Positions 27,222 to 39,273 of a stretch of DNA of 64,000 nt are shown here, in pieces. Every line of letters starts with the position of its first letter. Within the stretch, counting starts at the first letter, position 1. Source of the DNA: Prostheceraeus crozeri (Eukaryota; Platyhelminthes; Polycladida; Euryleptidae); the NCBI GenBank assembly GCA_907163375.1, contig CAJQUW010000458.1, positions 1 to 64,000 on the forward strand, given 5' to 3'. A program made the position numbers and the translations under genes. A model generated the notes under the pieces. It was not told the origin of the DNA. It worked only from the letters and a program-made list of their open reading frames with translations, and ran no database searches.

Positions 27222-29830
27222 TTACAGGGGTCGATAATATTCAATTCTATTAAGCATTTCACATGCCCATGGGAAAAATGTGTTCTTGTGTCTAGTCGTC
27301 TTGGATTTCGGAAGACAAAAGTGGTTCGTGTATGGAAGACGACGTGGCGTGCAATAGTTTAAAGGATGAACAATATCCTCACACTTCCTCAAAAATTTGA
27401 TTGATTGCTCAATCCGACGACTTTCAACAGACGGCATACGATTACAATCGCAGTCAAAGTTGCACATGATTCTATGTGCCCTTTTTTCAATGCTATTTAT
27501 GCTTTTTACAGAACGATATGAAAGATTACAAAATAAAGGACCAGCATAAAGTAAAATTGATTGAACATACATAGTGTAAACTTCCGTCAACTGACGGGGG
27601 GACAAGACATTCTTTAGACACCTGATAGCATAGAGTCTTCGAGATGCTGAGAGACACACATTAGAAAAATGTTGGTCCCAAGAGAGAGAATTATGCAAAG
27701 TAACACCAAGAATGTACAACTCGTCAGTGTAATCAATATCGTCATATAACGAAACACGAGCATTATTCGAACGGAGTATCACTGTTTGTTTTGACTTGTT
27801 GCGATTGAGCACTAGGTTTAGATTCCTGAGTTGACCAACAATATTGTCAAGGAAGAATGGATTGATGGATCCCTTTGACAGGCATTCAACAAGCGTCATA
27901 TCATCGGCGTATTTGATGAGTCTTACGTTGGGCGACACGATGGAGATGGATCCTAGAAAAGCTGCACAGAGAAAAGGACCGAGGAGTGATCCCTGAGGAA
28001 CTCCAGAAACAACTTCCATTGAAGAACCGAGACATCCGTTGTACCTCACCATTTGTCGCCTATTGCATAAATAGGATTTTAACCATAGTAGCATTCCTAG
28101 ATTGAGACCTCCACTCTGCAGGGCATTAATTAGTCGATTGTGTTGGATTTTATCAAATGCCTTGCTTAGGTCAATACACGTAACTCGCACAGATTCCGTA
28201 TTGTCGTCTTCAAGGTATTCGGCAATTGAGCTGTGGATGTCAATCAGCGCACTAGTGGTGGAACCTAGTGGTCGATAGGCGTGTTGATGAGGCCCATATA
28301 ACTTAACGAATTCATTCTTGAATCGCGATAGCATCAGCTTCTCAAAAATCTTTGAGATGGAGGGCAAAATGGAGATTGGACGGAATTCATCGGTGTTTGC
28401 ATTCTTTACTTTAGGCACCGGAACAACATGAGCAGTCTTCCATACTGTAGGAAAAATTTTGTGGTCAATGGAGAATTGAAATATATGACATAGCGGTTCA
28501 CAAATCACATGGGCACTTTCTCTTAATAAACGATTCGGTATACCGTCGCACCCGAAAGATTTCCCAACTTTCAATCTCGTCAATTGTTCGAAAACTTCAT
28601 CTGGCGTTACTATCACATCGAGCGTTTGGTTGCTGTCTATTTGTTGAAGCTGGAGGGGAACATCGTCGTCATGATTGAAAAACGTGTTGAAAGAGTCAGT
28701 CAATTTCGTTAAGAATTCAGACGTATCGGAGTTCCTGCTTCTGGTTTTCCTCTTGTTCTTTTGATTGCCAGTGATTTCTTTCACAATAGTCCAAACATTA
28801 TTACCTTCCTTGATAATTTTATTGCTCCATATCTTCTTCGCTTTGACGATCTCTTGCTTAACTTTGATTTTCAAGTGCTCGAATACAGGCCAATTATTTT
28901 CGCGATAAGCGCGCCATCGATCTTCAATAAGCAATTTCAACATAGGCGTCAACCAAGGCTTGTCACTCTCACGCAGCAAAACATATCTAACTGGGATGAA
29001 AGCCATAGCCTCTTGGAATAGCTCATAGAACACTCCACATTTTGAATCGATATCATCTTCAATGAGGACAGCAGAAAAAATCAGATCTTTGAAGGCGTAG
29101 TAAGAAATGAGACATATTTGACTGTCTGTAATCGAAAACCTTACAAAGCACAGCAGAATCAAGATCTTTACAGTAATTGGGGCGCAAAAGGACACTTTTA
29201 TGATCGGAAGATTTTAATGGAGGGCCAATCTCGGCGTCCTCCCCATAGAAATCACACAGGTTTTCAGATATCCATAATTGGTCCAAAAAGGAAGTATTCC
29301 GACTAGGTAAGGTGACCTTATTAACGCAAGCCAACTGGAAATGCACAAAGGAAGTGTCAAAATCGTTGAAATCACCACAGATCGCAAACTTCAGGTCAGT
29401 GAACTTATTATTAAAGAAATCAATGTGAGAAATTATGTAGTCTCGAATTATTCGATGTTGTAACGAGCACAAACCAGGTGGAATATACACTAGCAGCACA
29501 ATCATGCCAAGAGTGTTCAAATTTAGAGTAATACATTCCATGCACTCAGGAGAACCAAAGACTGATGACACAGTTTCGGCGTTGTAGCTACTGTGTACCC
29601 AAATACACACACCTCCTCCAGAACGCTCACGACGATCCACTCTATGAAGATCATAATTATTTATATGCATTAGTTCATCGTCAATTCCATCATGGAGCCA
29701 TGATTCAGTAACACATATCAAGCTTGGTTTCTTGACTGACGCCAAAATCGTCAATTCGTCCAACTTCTTGACTATTGATCGGGCATTCAAAAGTAAAACT
29801 GAGGGATAACAAATACCAGAAAATCTTGAT
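27222..29830 (-). pseudogene. LINE ORF2: AP endonuclease and reverse transcriptase
   Basis: The endonuclease part (29790-29059) shows LNARSIVKKLDEL, TESWL, DRRERSGGGV, CGDFNDF and SSDHKSV, the APE-type nuclease motifs. The reverse transcriptase part (29195-27222) shows FRPISILPSISKIFEK, IDLSKAFDKI, GVPQGSLLGPFL and the catalytic KYADDMT. Motif style fits the CR1/Jockey super-group. One frameshift near 29100-29200 separates the two parts; otherwise nearly full length, so a young insertion. The 3' side ends in a (GA)n tract near 27041-27058. Confidence 0.9.
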
Positions 29831-29831
29831 G

Positions 29832-30605
29832 TTAAAAACCGGTTTGAAAACCCACTTGGTTCGATATCTGCTCTCTCATAACAATCCTTCCTTGCTTGAT
29901 GATAACATCTTCTCCTTTGTCTTGCCTATCCTTCAATTCTTTTCGTAGCAGTCTATGTTGTTGCTGCTGTAAAGGGGTGAAATCATGATTTATGAAGACC
30001 GATCGGAAGTTGGGAGAGTTCTTCAGAGACCTCGAATTTCGTAGAATGCTGATCTTGGTGGAAATGTCTTTGACCTTGATTCGCATCAGTCGAGGTTTAC
30101 TGGACTGCTTTCTCCCAATCCTTTCTGCACCATCCATCAATTCTCCCCTAACACCGATAAATCGAAGAATTGTGTGAACTTCCTGCTCATCGTAAGCCTT
30201 TCTCTCAACAACAGATCCAGAGTCTTTTTCGGGTACGCCACTAATTATCAGGTTAGGTTCCCGAACTCGTCGCTGATGAATCTCTCGCAACATATCTTCC
30301 ATTTGAAATTTCGCATTTGTCTCTAGCTCAAAGACCTGAAGCTGAAGCTTCGCATGAGCTGTTTGGAGGTTTAGATGACTTTCTTTTAACTCATTGAACG
30401 AGCAAAGAAGAGGATTAAGAATATCATTCAGCTTCTCTTCCAGTCTACCCACAATGCTGTCTGTATCAAGCTTTTCTTTTCTGATTTGGAGAAGGGCATT
30501 TATCAATTCTTGCTTGTTAATAGAGTTTTTCCGTCTCTGTAATTCTTCATCGGAAAGCAAAGCTATGTTTGGCTGAGACATTGTCACCGCAGTCAAAAAT
30601 CGCAA
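29832..30605 (-). CDS. LINE ORF1 protein (coiled coil, RRM-like)
   Basis: 257 codons. The N-terminal half is a coiled coil (LQTAHAKLQLQVFELETNAK). The C-terminal half has REPNLIISGVPE, AERIGRKQSSKPRLMRIKV and FINHDFTPLQQQQHRLLRKEL, the conserved pattern of LINE ORF1 RNA-binding proteins. It lies just upstream of ORF2 in another frame, the usual LINE order, and looks whole. Confidence 0.85.
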   Translation of the reverse strand: MRFLTAVTMSQPNIALLSDEELQRRKNSINKQELINALLQIRKEKLDTDSIVGRLEEKLNDILNPLLCSFNELKESHLNLQTAHAKLQLQVFELETNAKFQMEDMLREIHQRRVREPNLIISGVPEKDSGSVVERKAYDEQEVHTILRFIGVRGELMDGAERIGRKQSSKPRLMRIKVKDISTKISILRNSRSLKNSPNFRSVFINHDFTPLQQQQHRLLRKELKDRQDKGEDVIIKQGRIVMREQISNQVGFQTGF

Positions 30606-31309
30606 AACTGTTCACTAAGTATCGAACCTGGAACTTCCAACAGAAAGTCAGCAGCGTTATCCACACGGCCACCGTAGATGTAGAGCCGAACTGTCAACAA
30701 CACCTTGATAATCCGGTTAAACAGAAAACCAGTGCACAGCAGGCACGAAGCGAGATGAGATTCAGCCGCGGATACAACAAATTGCAAGACTGAACAATAC
30801 TCAGTCAATTGTGTCTTCGGACGACGAAAAGATCCCAAATCAGCAGGAACCACTCAATGGATAAAGAAACTGACCAGCCACAAGGAACACTCAAATCACG
30901 AGGATGCCGACGATATAAATTTAAAGACGGAGCGACGAATATAACACCATATATTCCAATGAAATCGACACAGAAGCAAGAGACGAGACAGAGCGTTCAC
31001 CAAGCACGACCAGCGCACAAGTTTATGATATACGGCTGACGATTTACCACAAAAAGAAATTATAGAAAAGTAAATGCACATATATACATGTAGTATACTG
31101 TTTGTTACTACTCCGTTAGTATCTTAAAATGTACTTCATCAAAGGCTAAAGCGCGCCGCACCGGCGCGCCAGGAAGTGCGCTATTTATAGAAATTTTAAG
31201 ATCCCGGCGCGCTGGCGCGCCGGTATGTTCTATTTTTAGAAAATATCGCTTATCGAGCGCGCCGGCGCGCCGGATTAATCCAGCAAAACATGTAAAGATT
31301 CCAGTCGGG

Positions 31310-33562
31310 CTGTCGACACCACAGAATTAGATTCATCTGCGCGCGCTTCGGTTTCACAGAAAGGAAGAATCATATCTAATTTTAATATCGAAATGGCACA
31401 TCACAAAATTAGACAACTTGCTCCTTCTCGAATGGATAATTCATGTATCGCTTGCTATTGGAAATGGCAAACAATAAGCTGTCAGAAAAGGACACCAGAG
31501 CTAGTGAGAGATGCGTGCGTGCTGTGATATCACTTCGCACACACCAAAACACACATCGATGTGTGGCTTCGATTCAGTGTATGCACTATACAGTGAGCAA
31601 TGCCGAGGAAAGAATGAAATCATCAAGTGAACTAATTTTCGTACGCCTGCTACTTTCTTTAATAATGATCGGAAGGGTCAACATTATGGAGAAAACTTGT
31701 GTGCAATGATCTGAATTCTTCGAATCTGAAGGAATTTTGACAATCGAAGCACTTCGCTGGAACTCACATTAATCCGCAAGCGACGCACGACTTTTTTTCC
31801 TATCTCTTTAAGGTATTAGGAATTCCTTTTTGCCCACCTAATAGGTTCCTCAATGTGCCGTCCATTTCGTATTAATCACACTTCTAGCAAACCGAAGCAG
31901 ATAAACAAAATACTTAATTCTGTGGTCGACACATAGGGCCTTCTGCATTTCTGAATTAAAACAAACTTCCTTTTCGAAATTGAACTTATCGTTCAAGGAC
32001 ATTGTGCAAGATACAATTAAGAACCTTTCTACGTTAGAATGTTACGTTATGAAGTATTTTAGAAACAAGCATACACATAGGGCCTTTTGCCGATTACAAA
32101 AATGGACTGTCGACAAATAGGGCCTTTTGTATTTCTGAATTTAAACAAACTTCCTGTTCGAATTTGAACTTATCGTTCAAGAACGTTGTGTAAAACACAA
32201 TTGAGAACATTTCTACGTTAAAAAGTCATTTTCGAAAATTTTACATATAGGCCTTTTACCGATTCACCGACGCCTTTATATTATTAATATTGCGATCCAG
32301 CTAGATTATTATCTTCATCTCAATATAAGTCTAATGTGTACAGTTTCAAAATTTTTGACTTAATCATCGTTGTGGGCCTACCTGAATCTATGTCTAGTGT
32401 GCATCAGTGCATTCGAACTGTTGAGTGAGTGAGTGGGCTGACAAGGTTTTCAGTCGTTCACTGATGAACGAATTAAGTGACCGAACGAGAAATTACAGCT
32501 GCTACTACTGAACTCAACTGAACTAGGAATTTCCTGCTCATGAAGTGAAGAACGAACTGAACTGATATTTCCCTATTCTTCCAATTCCTATCAATAAATT
32601 GACAATTTGAGCGATCTCGAATTGATTGTCTAACTCTTTCTTACTCAAATGCATTGCTGTTTAAATCGACCACGTCCATATTTGCATACAATTTTGAAAA
32701 CAATAATAGTAACAACAAAAAGAACAACGATAGTAATGTCCATAACAGATATTCACAACAGAAATACAAACTGCCACAGCATTCTATTATACATGCATTG
32801 AGAAAATGATGGAATCGGTAACATCAGCCTTAAGTCGTGATCAGAGGTCACTGATTAAGCGCTCGACGCCCGAGGGCGAGAAGCTATCCTAAGCCGGAGT
32901 CCGGTCAAAATGGCAGGACTTCGGGGCTCCGACTCCGCATCCCTGATAAAGAACTGACTTGGTCGATTCAAGAGAAGTAGAAAGATCCTTCGCAATATAC
33001 ATACTTAGACAATAGAGAGTTCGCTTGCTGACTCAACAATGACTATATGCTCATGTAAACTGACATACATTCATGAATGTGGAACTAGAAGAAGAAATCA
33101 TGCTGAAGTCCTCCTAAATAGTCACATGAGCAATCGAGTTGACATTTTTATAGTTTTATGATTTGTTATAATATTGCACAATTAATATGAATATATTTAT
33201 CTGCATACAACCATGATCATTATTATTAGATTCAATCCAATTAACAAGAGGAAAGCACAAATTAAGTTAACAAAAACGATAAGACAACCTGAAGATTCTC
33301 GAGATATACGAGTACTCTGAAACTTTATCAAAAAAAGTAAAACATTCAGTCCACGATGGAGTATGACCCCGGAAGCGCTTATCATATTTTCATATTTATC
33401 GAATAGAACGAATCTCAAAACAGAACCCGCGCTCGAGTAATTAAAAATATCACATAAATAGACATGTACCTGAGTGATTAATTTAATCACAAGTCCTCTA
33501 TTATACATGGCATATACAGAGTTTCTCACACACGTTTCTCTTCTTTTGTAATTGAGTGAAGT
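31310..33562. other. Intron 3 with dispersed TAGGGCCTTTT repeats
   Basis: Sequence related to the left flank of the 4.6-kb element recurs: tagggccttYtg-ATTTCTGAATT units near 31934 and 32117, 183 bases apart, and tagggccttttgccgattac at 32076-32095 followed by ggactgtcgac. No gene seen. Confidence 0.5.
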
Positions 33563-33745
33563 TTAGTTGACAAAACTGAAGAGTAATTCTTTTGTATGTT
33601 TTACTAATCTTGCTGATCTTAAACATTTAAGCTTATGAGAACAATGGTGCAGATTGGTTCTAAAACAAAATGCTATCATACGGTTACTGGGGTGATCCAG
33701 TTCAGATGTGGTCACTAGTGACATTGTTTCTTTATTGAGCATATA
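33563..33745 (-). pseudogene. LINE ORF2 C-terminal fragment
   Basis: The frame NRMIAFCFRTNLHHCSHKLKCL then ARLVKHTKELLFSFVN follows the C-terminal pattern of LINE ORF2. It abuts the SINE at 33750, which may have inserted into it. Confidence 0.4.
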
Positions 33746-33749
33746 TTGT

Positions 33750-33990
33750 GGTCTCCGTGGCACAGTAGCTAAGTGCTTGGCCTAACGATCTTTTGGTCAA
33801 GAGGTCGAGCTCCGAAAGTGTGATTGGAAGTCGGCAGGAGTGCATCCAGACTAAAAGATCATGACGCTCCAAATTAAAGTCTGACCATGTTAGCACCGTC
33901 CAAGCCTCCAGTTTGGGGGAGTAGTGACGCGAAACCATTCCGAGCCAAAACCTACGGACTTGATGGCAAGGGCCACCAGTCACAGAGAGT
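33750..33990 (+). mobile_element. tRNA-derived SINE candidate
   Basis: The head reads gtctccgtggcacagtagct with an A-box-like TAGCTAAGTGC (33766-33776) and a B-box-like GGTCGAGCTCC (33803-33813), the split polymerase III promoter of tRNA-derived SINEs. A body without reading frame follows to about 33990. The B box lacks one consensus T. Confidence 0.55.
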
Positions 33991-34329
33991 AAAAAAGGAA
34001 TTTTTAATCAGAAGCGTTTATTTTGCTCACATTGTTCATGAAGATTTGCATGGTAAAATTTCGACCACATAGAATGTCTGATATGTTGACACATCAAATC
34101 CACTGGATATCCGTTCAATGAGAAGTGTAGTGACTTATATAAGGAAATTTACCCAAGAACTGCAAACTGTGTATGTTACATGTAGTAGTGTGAGCAAGAG
34201 ACCGTGCTTCCAAGCAGTAGGACAGATAGCTTTGACATTGAGAATTTAGTTAGTGTAGGTAGGTTTCCTAAAAGCACAGGTGTCAAGAGCATTTCGGAAA
34301 TATTGATGCCAATGTCTAGAAATGGAGGA

Positions 34330-34560
34330 CGTTTGCCACAGCGCAATCATCACTATCAAAATTGAGAAAAATATCGTCTACATAACAATGATGGAGTTTT
34401 AGGTTTGAAAAGTTCTCTGCATTGAGAAATTTGCTTTCCAGAACCCCATGGAAAGGTCGATCAAAGTTGCATCCAAGGGAGACTCCATCGCTGATCCATC
34501 AATCTCCTTATGAAGAAAGTAATCACAATTGAAAAGTATACCTGTTTCTAAATACAGAAA
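34330..34560 (-). pseudogene. Penelope-like reverse transcriptase fragment
   Basis: Minus-strand reading gives DYFLHKEIDGSAMESPL and, in another frame, CYVDDIFLNFDSDD, matching the DGxAMGSPL and YVDD motifs of Penelope-like elements. Short and decayed. Confidence 0.5.
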
Positions 34561-35737
34561 ATTAATGAAAATTCCCTTAGAAAAAGGTGGATGTTCATCT
34601 AAAGAAGTGTGTGATCAATTCAACAGCTTTATTAAGCTTACAAAATGCTATGTTTCACTTTAGCAATTCTCACATGAAAGAAAAAAGCACACACTAAAAA
34701 TTAATGCCGAAGACATCCTTGTATTTATACTACAATATTAAAAATTTGACAGGTGAAGTCGGCTTCAAATTACAAATCAAAAGTTGCCAAGTTTTTCGCC
34801 TTATGGTTATATCTAAGGCAGATGGATGTTGATCTGTAATTAAGTGCAAGACGGAAGCTTTTTGTTTACTTTTAATACGTATGAAAAGGACTACAGCAGC
34901 TGAGGAAGTTTAGAACCTCTTTGCTTAGAACACTGAGACGTGAATACCATCATCTTCGTGCGTGGAGTCACCAAACTACACATGCTTTTATGAATTACAT
35001 ATGGCTCACCGTTCTACAACACAAAGTACATTCTTAATAAAATAATATCAATTCATACATTACAATTGGATTAATAGCTGCCTCTGTATAAATTTGCTGG
35101 CCACTGACGGAATCTGATAATTTTGAAAACATCCCGAAATATTATCTCTCAAATCCAAGGATTTCGGGATAAATTCACCATGACTATAAAGGGAGTCGCA
35201 TATAAGCGCGCATTATAGACTACGACAATCAGATACCTAACTTCCAACCACCCTGTATTTGCGTCGCTGCTCGACCTCAATCAAATTGGTGCTTCACGTA
35301 GTGTAAAGCGATTAGATAAGTGGAAATCAGGTGGATCAGTCGCATCAGTTTTTTTCAATTTATTTTCTTTTGCATTGCAACAGTAGGTAAAATGGAGACG
35401 GTTTTTAATTCCTGGGTGACTCTCGAGGAATTTTAAGGAAATTGTTTTATTTCCAGACTATGAAACTCTGTAAATTTAAGGAGGGGAATTCAGTTCACCG
35501 ATAAAAATATAACAGATGTATCATGGCGGTTATTATGACGATCAAAGGCAATCTAGAACTAAATTTTAAGTTGGTTATATACATTTGACTAAGTTGGTTT
35601 CATTTATTTATTACTCTGAAAATCTAGGATTCTCATAAAAAAATCATAAATTGTTATAATTTTTATGATATTCATGCAATTGTCGGGAAACACTAATATT
35701 TAAACGGCTAAAATATATTCATTTAGATGCCACTTAC
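34561..35737. other. Intron 3 sequence, nothing recognised
   Basis: AT-rich, no gene, array or mobile element recognised. Confidence 0.4.
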
Positions 35738-35878
35738 TGCGTTAGCTCCAATGTTGCAATTTGTTTAAAGCAATTGACTGTTCTCTTTTTGTCATCTTTT
35801 GGAACATCTTTTGCATCACAATACCCTAAGAAGAACAGTGAAAATTTCATATCGGGAAAATCAAACGTTTGGAGAAGT
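35738..35878 (-). CDS. GLO1: Glyoxalase I exon 3 (GLO1)
   Basis: 141 bases encoding LLQTFDFPDMKFSLFFLGY and DVPKDDKKRTVN, ending QIATLELT-H. The glutamate in LELTH is a zinc ligand. The acceptor is TATTTCAG and the donor GTAAGTGG; the phase is one base in (completing an Arg codon) and two bases out (completing His with exon 4). Intron 3 (21211-35737, 14.5 kb) contains a fold-back element, transposase relics, LINEs and a SINE. Confidence 0.96.
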
Positions 35879-36254
35879 CTGAAATATAAAAATGACATCC
35901 ATTCACTTCAGAAGATACTGATGCATCATCTCATAATATTGGGATATGAAACTACATGTAAATACTATAATAATATGTAAATTCTATATTAATATAGAAT
36001 GATGATCATTTCAAATGCATAACAAAATCAACACAATTGGTGAAAGGTCAAGTGGAGAATATATTTGAGAGAAAGGTACAATTTGAGGATAGATTTTGGA
36101 GATTGAAAGTACATGTAGAGATAAAAACCAATGTTGATGAGATAATGAAATCACGAAACACTTATCATTGGAGAACCCTGACTTTCAGTTACAACAACAT
36201 GTAGAAATGTCAAGGTTTAATTTTACCGCAAGTTTGATGACGCTTCTTACAATG

Positions 36255-36420
36255 TTAATAACACCGGTGCACAGCACACCAATAAGCAGATCGGCGGTGG
36301 CGTGATGAAGAGGCGCACAATTCTGTCGCCCAGCCACTTCTCGAGCAAGATCTTACCCATCTGACAATATCAAATGCATTGAAAGGATCTAAACAAATAT
36401 GTTGATCTGTGAAGGCTGAT
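36255..36420 (-). pseudogene. Trace of LINE reverse transcriptase in GLO1 intron 2
   Basis: CLDPFNAFDIV resembles the LDxSKAFD motif of LINE reverse transcriptase. It is short, with frame changes; low confidence. Confidence 0.25.
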
Positions 36421-36910
36421 AACACAGCTAGGATAACTAGTAGAATAGCATAACTAGTAAAGGACAGTGCTTCGATATGGAGATACTGAAGATTCATCAT
36501 TCGAATCTGTCCGCCTAGGTAGGTTCAGCTGATCCAAGTGATAGTAGGTCCAACTGATTCAACAAGTAAATACCAAAATCTACCATATCATGTAGAAAGG
36601 TCAGCATTCATGTAGAAAAGGTCAACGATGACTGAAGCGTGTCTCACATTTCTCGAGCACCTGAATGAAAAACACTTAAATCTTGTGGTACACTTACTTA
36701 TTAAACTGAAGAAAATGAAAAATCAAAACCTTAACAACAATTTTTCTTAGCTAATATCATTTTCTTTACAATTTACGAATGATGACTTCCCTTAATTGGT
36801 GACGATATATTTACAACCAATGTTTATAGAGAATAATTTCAGTTCATTTTAAATGCAAAATGACATTGATTCGTAAATTGTTAGCTTGATGTAATATCAG
36901 ATGAACTTAC

Positions 36911-36993
36911 CGCATACCCAATACTTTACTGTAAAATTCCAACGAGCGTTTTGGATCTTTAATGCGCAACATCGTTTGTTGAAAGTAAAACCC
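36911..36993 (-). CDS. GLO1: Glyoxalase I exon 2 (GLO1)
   Basis: 83 bases encoding [20 protein letters not shown] and YSKVLGM. The glutamine of QQTMLR is the first zinc ligand. The acceptor is TATTTTTCAG and the donor GTAAGTTC. It starts on a codon boundary after exon 1 and ends two bases into an Arg codon. The exon border (...TK | xFxxQQTML) is at the same place as in vertebrate GLO1. Intron 2 is 1,032 bp. Confidence 0.96.
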
Positions 36994-37410
36994 CTGAAAA
37001 ATAAGAGAAGCAGTTTAGCTAGCACGACAATATTAAACAAGGTTTGTGATCAAAAAAAGGAAATATTACATGACATCGTGAATTTATCGTGCAAGGATGT
37101 AGGAGATATCAAACTCTGTGTATTTTTCACAACATTCTAGCATTTAAATCAAAAGTAAACATGAAAATCAAAATTTTGCGTAGTCAGAACTTAAAATTTC
37201 CCATTCTGAATACATAAAGAAATATAAGAGATGGCTGAAGGCGGGAGGACCATAATGAATCAATGATGTGAAAAAAATCAGCTTTCTCTCCCGAGTAATT
37301 TAATGCCACAAATAATTACGAATAAAAAATATGTACACAGCCGACGTTTCGGGTCCAGACCCTTTCTCAAGGCAAGGCAGCAATAAAATTACACTGTCTA
37401 AACTGGCTCG

Positions 37411-37680
37411 TTAGATACGCAGTATAGCTCCGGTTGTCTCATGACGTCTGTTCATTTTAGGATGGCACTTATTGATTAATCGCGATTCCACCACGCTTGT
37501 TTCAACAGGATCATTTAAGCAGCGAAGAAATTCAACATCAAAATCATCAATCGAACCGTTAACAAGACAGGTCTTACTGTGTTCAGACAAAGCACTTAGA
37601 TCATTTTTATTACGAATACTGAGACTGTGTTCGTTGTATCTAATGTAGAATGGTCTAGCACTTTTGCCTATATATTGCAA
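37411..37680 (-). pseudogene. Penelope-like GIY-YIG endonuclease fragment
   Basis: 89 codons starting MQYIGKSARPFYIRYNEH, then SIRNKNDLSALSEHSKTC, the C-terminal GIY-YIG endonuclease of Penelope-like elements. The order relative to the reverse transcriptase fragment at 34.3 kb is wrong for one copy, so they are separate insertions. Confidence 0.6.
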
Positions 37681-38224
37681 AATTATAAAGAAATATCCTG
37701 AATAAAGAGCTTTCTTTGCTATTTGTGCATAATATCGTGACTAAACATGAGCGTCGGGTCGGGTTTCATGAATTTTGAAACCGACTCTGGCTAAAAGTCA
37801 ACCTGAACCCGATCAGAAAATACCAGAACCTGACCCGACCGGATTAGATTCGAAACCATTCATGGTATTATGGAAATACTCGTGTGACGAATGTCATCGT
37901 ATTAGGGGAATCCGGGTTATTCCAGAGCTGTATAAAGGTTTCATCCCAGGTTTAAATCGAACTATTTAAGCACCATAAATAGGCTTCAGGAAGTGCCATC
38001 AGTCAGATTTAATTGTTGGAGACTAATTGGATAAAGATGACAAAATCGCAAAAATACGAGAAGAACTTCAAATAGATGCCGGGTATTCAATGAAATTATT
38101 TTAAATTTCTATGAAATAATAAACATGCATACCATATTTAAAATTGTAGTAATAGTTGGTGCCACTTCAGATGCTCTGGGTTAGCTTCAATTAGAGTTTT
38201 GACCTCTTTTATATATCCAAAATG

Positions 38225-38720
38225 TAGCCCAGATCAAGGAAACACAGAACAAGATGACGACTCGCTTACGGTGAATGAGAGTATTGCACAAGAGGTCCAG
38301 CAGTTCTGCTATCTTGGAGACATGCATGACAGGGATGCTGGTGTAGAGAGAGCCGTGTGAACTCGCAGTGCGACTACGTGGTCAAAATGGAGGGAACTTG
38401 CCAATCTCCTAACGAACAGAGGAATCCCATTGAAATGCCGAGGACATGTCCACCAGTCATGCTTAGGATCTGTTCTGCTGAATGGTTCGGAAACATGGTC
38501 CCTCGCAAACAAACTGATGAACACCTTGAGGACATGTGACCTAATGATGCTCCGCTTCATAGCAGGTGTAAAATGGAGAGAGAGGATCCCAAATGAAGAA
38601 GTATTATAACGGTGTGGTCTGAGGGACTTAGAGGTGACGATCTGTAAAAGCATACTACGCTGGTTTGAACATGTGAAGAGAGCGGACAATATCGTGAAAG
38701 AAGTTGAAGAAGTGGAAGAA
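38225..38720 (+). pseudogene. LINE ORF2 C-terminal fragment
   Basis: Plus-strand reading gives VQQFCYLGDMHDRDAGVE, then SKWRELANLLTNRGIPLKCRG, LLNGSETWSLANKL, FIAGVKWRERI and SILRWFEHVKRAD, the classic post-RT region (YLG, GSETW, LRWFGH) of LINEs. It contains several in-frame stops. Confidence 0.75.
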
Positions 38721-39267
38721 GCTCGAAATTAATAAAGATCTTGCCTTGGACCGAAACAACTGTAGAATCAGGAACTCAAGGGCGCTAAACGAGGAGTGAG
38801 AGTGAGATTGGGTGAGTACTTATTAGATAATTTATCTATATTCTGCTCTTAGTGCATATACTGTAGAGATATGTTCATAGCTCTATCATAATTGTGAAAC
38901 ATCATTATAATTTCATTTCGATATTGAATTAAGTTAACTTTATCCATTTTATGAAACTGGTGATCTGCATCAAAGGAAAGTAAACAAATACAAAACCATT
39001 ATTGTCTCTAACCGTGGTGTTGATACGCCTACCTCATATTGACGAAGACTGCATTTCATGGTTGACAATTAACAGAAGCATCGAGAACATAAGATAGAAT
39101 GCTTACTCCTCTTTAACACTGGTTTGTGAATTTCTTATGTATCCAATAAAAGAGTACCGGAACGTGAACAGAGATGGATTACTGAAGCAAGAAGCCTAAC
39201 TATCCACGCACTTCTGCAAAATTTTCCGTTCACCAGCTTTCACAATTGTTCCAAACATCTCTTGACG

Positions 39268-39273
39268 CTGCTG
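39268..39273 (+). repeat. P2 target-site duplication, left
   Basis: CTGCTG directly before the AGTAGTG terminus; the same six bases follow the right end at 53305-53310. Confidence 0.9.

Larger units (their letters stand above)
26668..31309. mobile_element. Inverted-repeat element with 8-bp target duplications, containing a LINE
   Basis: The left tip CCTGACTGGAATCTTTACAT and the inverted right tip CCCGACTGGAATCTTTACAT match at 19 of 20 bases, and are flanked by CTGTCGAC at 26660-26667 and again at 31310-31317. Both subterminal regions carry GC-rich GGCGCGCCGGCGCGCC blocks separated by TTCTATTTATAGA. The centre is a LINE (27222-30605 coding). 8-bp duplications fit hAT, P, Merlin or KDZ-type DNA transposons; the tips do not show the hAT CAG start, so the superfamily is left open. 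Confidence 0.75.

Noticed and set aside
33750-33815. A possible functional tRNA gene
   Set aside because: The head has split-promoter boxes, but a cloverleaf could not be formed convincingly and a non-coding body follows, so a SINE fits better.
34330-37680. A single Penelope-like element spanning both fragments
   Set aside because: The endonuclease lies upstream of the reverse transcriptase on the same strand, the wrong order for one copy, and GLO1 exons lie between them.
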